This document shows, piece by piece, positions 62,219 through 64,000 of a stretch of DNA of 64,000 bases. The first letter of the stretch is position 1. Every line of letters starts with the position of its first letter. The DNA comes from Monomorium pharaonis. Lineage: Eukaryota > Arthropoda > Insecta > Hymenoptera > Formicidae. Location of the stretch: positions 2,929,001 to 2,993,000 of the forward strand of contig NC_050475.1 in the NCBI RefSeq assembly GCF_013373865.1. Direction: 5' to 3'. The notes below the pieces were generated by a model. It saw only the letters and a list, made by a program, of their open reading frames with translations, did no database searches and was not told the origin of the DNA. A program made the translations under genes and the position numbers.

Positions 62219-64000
62219 GTTGATTTTGATGGATAAAATTTTTGAAAAAAATATTAGCAATAGGGACGCTGATTGCAGCGCCCGGAGCAGCAATAATTTT
62301 CCGATCGCGTTCCGACGCGCGTTCGACTCCGCGACGGACGGGCCACGCAATCAGCGTTTCTGCCGAATATAGGTGGCCGTCGCCGTATATCACTTTTTTT
62401 CTCCCCGCGGTCTCGCCGCGCGTCGATTCAGCGCGATCGCTTCCTCCAGATTATTAAACCGCGATACTTCATCGGGCGTTATCGCCGACGCGGCGATAAG
62501 CACGCGCTATCTTCGTTGTGTTGCAGGTGCTGCGGTCGTTCTTCCTCCTCGTCCTCCTCGTCCTTAGTTCTGCTTCATCGCATCCCACACCCTCCTCTCC
62601 TCTCCCTCCCCCCCCCGCCCCCATAAATCTCGAGCTCTTCGTCATTGATTTCTGCGCGAGTGCCCGCCGCCGCACAAATAATTCCCCACCCGACGTTTTC
62701 TCCGACCGCTTTGTTCCGCGCGCGACCGTGCGAATATTCGCATTCGTCATTCCGAATCCGACCGAGCGTTTCGCGACGACAGGATTTTTCCTTCCGCACA
62801 TTGGGGGCGGGTGGAGGCCGCGTGACCATTGGCAGGGCCATTTCTCAGAAAACTACTACTACCGCTAGGGTAAGCTCGCCGAGCTATCACCCGTCGCGCG
62901 ACCGTTCGATAGCGGGCAATAAATTCATCGCGCTCGCTACTCCGATCGCACGGAAGCAGTTATATCGAGGTAACAATGTAAAAAAAAAGAAAGAAAGAAA
63001 GAAAAAAAGAAACGAAGGAAAGAGAGGAAAGAAAATTGCTACGCTTAATCGCGAGTGAGATACGAGTAAGAACTCGCGCGCTCGCGCTGAAGAGCCCGCC
63101 GGGCGCAACGCTATCTTGTGCGTCGTATCAAATGATCGCGAACACTTCTTTTCATTATGGCGCAAAGTTACTCGTTGCCGGTGCAATTTCAGCCCATCAT
63201 ATACCCTAGCATCCAGAGGAAAGATCGAGTGCACCACTCTCGCGGTCCATTGAACGCGCGGGATGAACATCCTGCAGCGCCGCTCGCCGGTCTTTTGAAT
63301 TTCCATCCGGGCGCCGGGGGTACGCGCGCGAAAGAAAGAGAGAGAGAGAGAGAAGAAGAAGGTGTGGAGGGTAAATAATCATGGGTCGTTACGCGGGGCA
63401 AGATAAAGGACCACGCCGCTCGTCGTTAGGCTCTATCTTCGGGCTCCGAGATGGATCGACGTAACGTCGCGTCGGGTTTACGCTCGCTCCCTCCCCCTCC
63501 CCCGTCCTCTCGAATGAAAAATAACACACCGCGCCACCCCCGAGAGATGAGCGCGCGCGCGCGCGCGTTGTTCAGCTCGCGCTAAACTGAAGATCTTGAT
63601 GGAATGAACGGGCGGAAATTCCATTATTCGAACGCTCAACTGTCCGAATAGCGTTACCTAATGGAAGGAGATGAGAAAGAGAAAGAGAGAGAGAGAGAAA
63701 GCGTTTTACACGAGATAACGCCGAAGCGTGTAAAAATTGGCGGGCGTATGCGGGATGACAGTTGACAGAGTTGAGAGATGAGCCGTGCTCGTAAGTTACC
63801 GTGCGAGACGTGAACGTCAAGGGTGTCGCGCGAACGCGTCGCGTACGTATATGCTGCAGCTGCCTGATGATATCCGGTGGAATTATTATCGGATTCTTCG
63901 GCACGAAGATCTCCAATTACGAATGTAACAGAGGAGGGAAAACGCTGAGGGAAACGTCAGCGCCTCGCCGCGAGCCGGATGTCTCCCCCGTGCGTGCGAT

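Larger units (their letters stand above)
59110..64000. other. Non-coding region at the right edge
   Basis: There is no recognised gene. It contains a GGTA-rich patch (59174-59212), a GACC tetranucleotide run near 60429, an AT-rich block (60580-61330), GA tracts (62176-62218, 63336-63352, 63668-63701) and a (CG)n run near 63551. CpG-rich sequence resumes after about 62260. A leucine-rich plus-strand frame at 62518 lacks an ATG and comes from CT-rich DNA. Confidence 0.55.

Noticed and set aside
62518..62868. Plus-strand frame starting with a leucine-rich stretch like a signal peptide, after an acceptor-like ttgtgttgcag
   Set aside because: There is no ATG, and the frame opens with GTG. The hydrophobicity comes from CT-rich DNA and the rest is low-complexity proline and serine.
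1..64000. CRISPR arrays, rRNA, tRNA, and transposase or reverse-transcriptase genes
   Set aside because: I looked for spaced repeats, B-box-like GGTTCGANNCC motifs and recognisable catalytic motifs in the translated frames, and found none.

Overview
This window is almost entirely non-coding DNA from an animal genome, most likely an insect and probably an ant or other hymenopteran. That placement is inferred from three things: close agreement with the insect cadherin Cad87A, abundant CpG dinucleotides with no sign of depletion, and an AT-rich/GC-rich mosaic full of (GA)n and (CT)n microsatellites. There are no bacterial-style genes, and the many open frames of 60-200 codons are chance frames or frames through simple repeats.

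The one gene I can support well lies on the minus strand: the 5' (N-terminal) part of a Cadherin-87A orthologue. Five coding exons, in transcript order, are 32395-32178, 8490-8233, 4289-4155, 1625-1433 and 745-435. All have canonical AG/GT borders, and the reading phases agree at every junction. Together they encode about 371 continuous residues covering extracellular cadherin repeats EC1 to EC3 and the start of EC4. The introns between them are 23,687, 3,943, 2,529 and 687 bp. The gene runs off the left edge of the window. The exon with the start codon and signal peptide was not found; it must lie to the right of 32395, in this window or beyond it.

The 23.7-kb intron (8491-32177) and the 31.6 kb upstream of 32395 hold no recognisable protein gene. 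They hold microsatellites and several short palindromic or inverted-repeat elements that look like non-autonomous DNA transposons (MITEs). One family is present twice (about 941-1116 and 41412-41586). Another has one complete copy (about 22766-23068) and a single end near 36058.

The most unusual region is 58140-59110. It holds a tight GC-rich stem-loop, a long imperfect inverted repeat, two further hairpins, and three exon-like segments with good plus-strand splice sites, the third carrying an ATG in a favourable context. This may be the 5' part of an unannotated plus-strand transcript, possibly divergent from or nested in the cadherin gene, but the evidence is splice signals only.

I found no rRNA, tRNA, CRISPR array, intact transposase or reverse transcriptase. 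I see no sign of a new multi-gene system.
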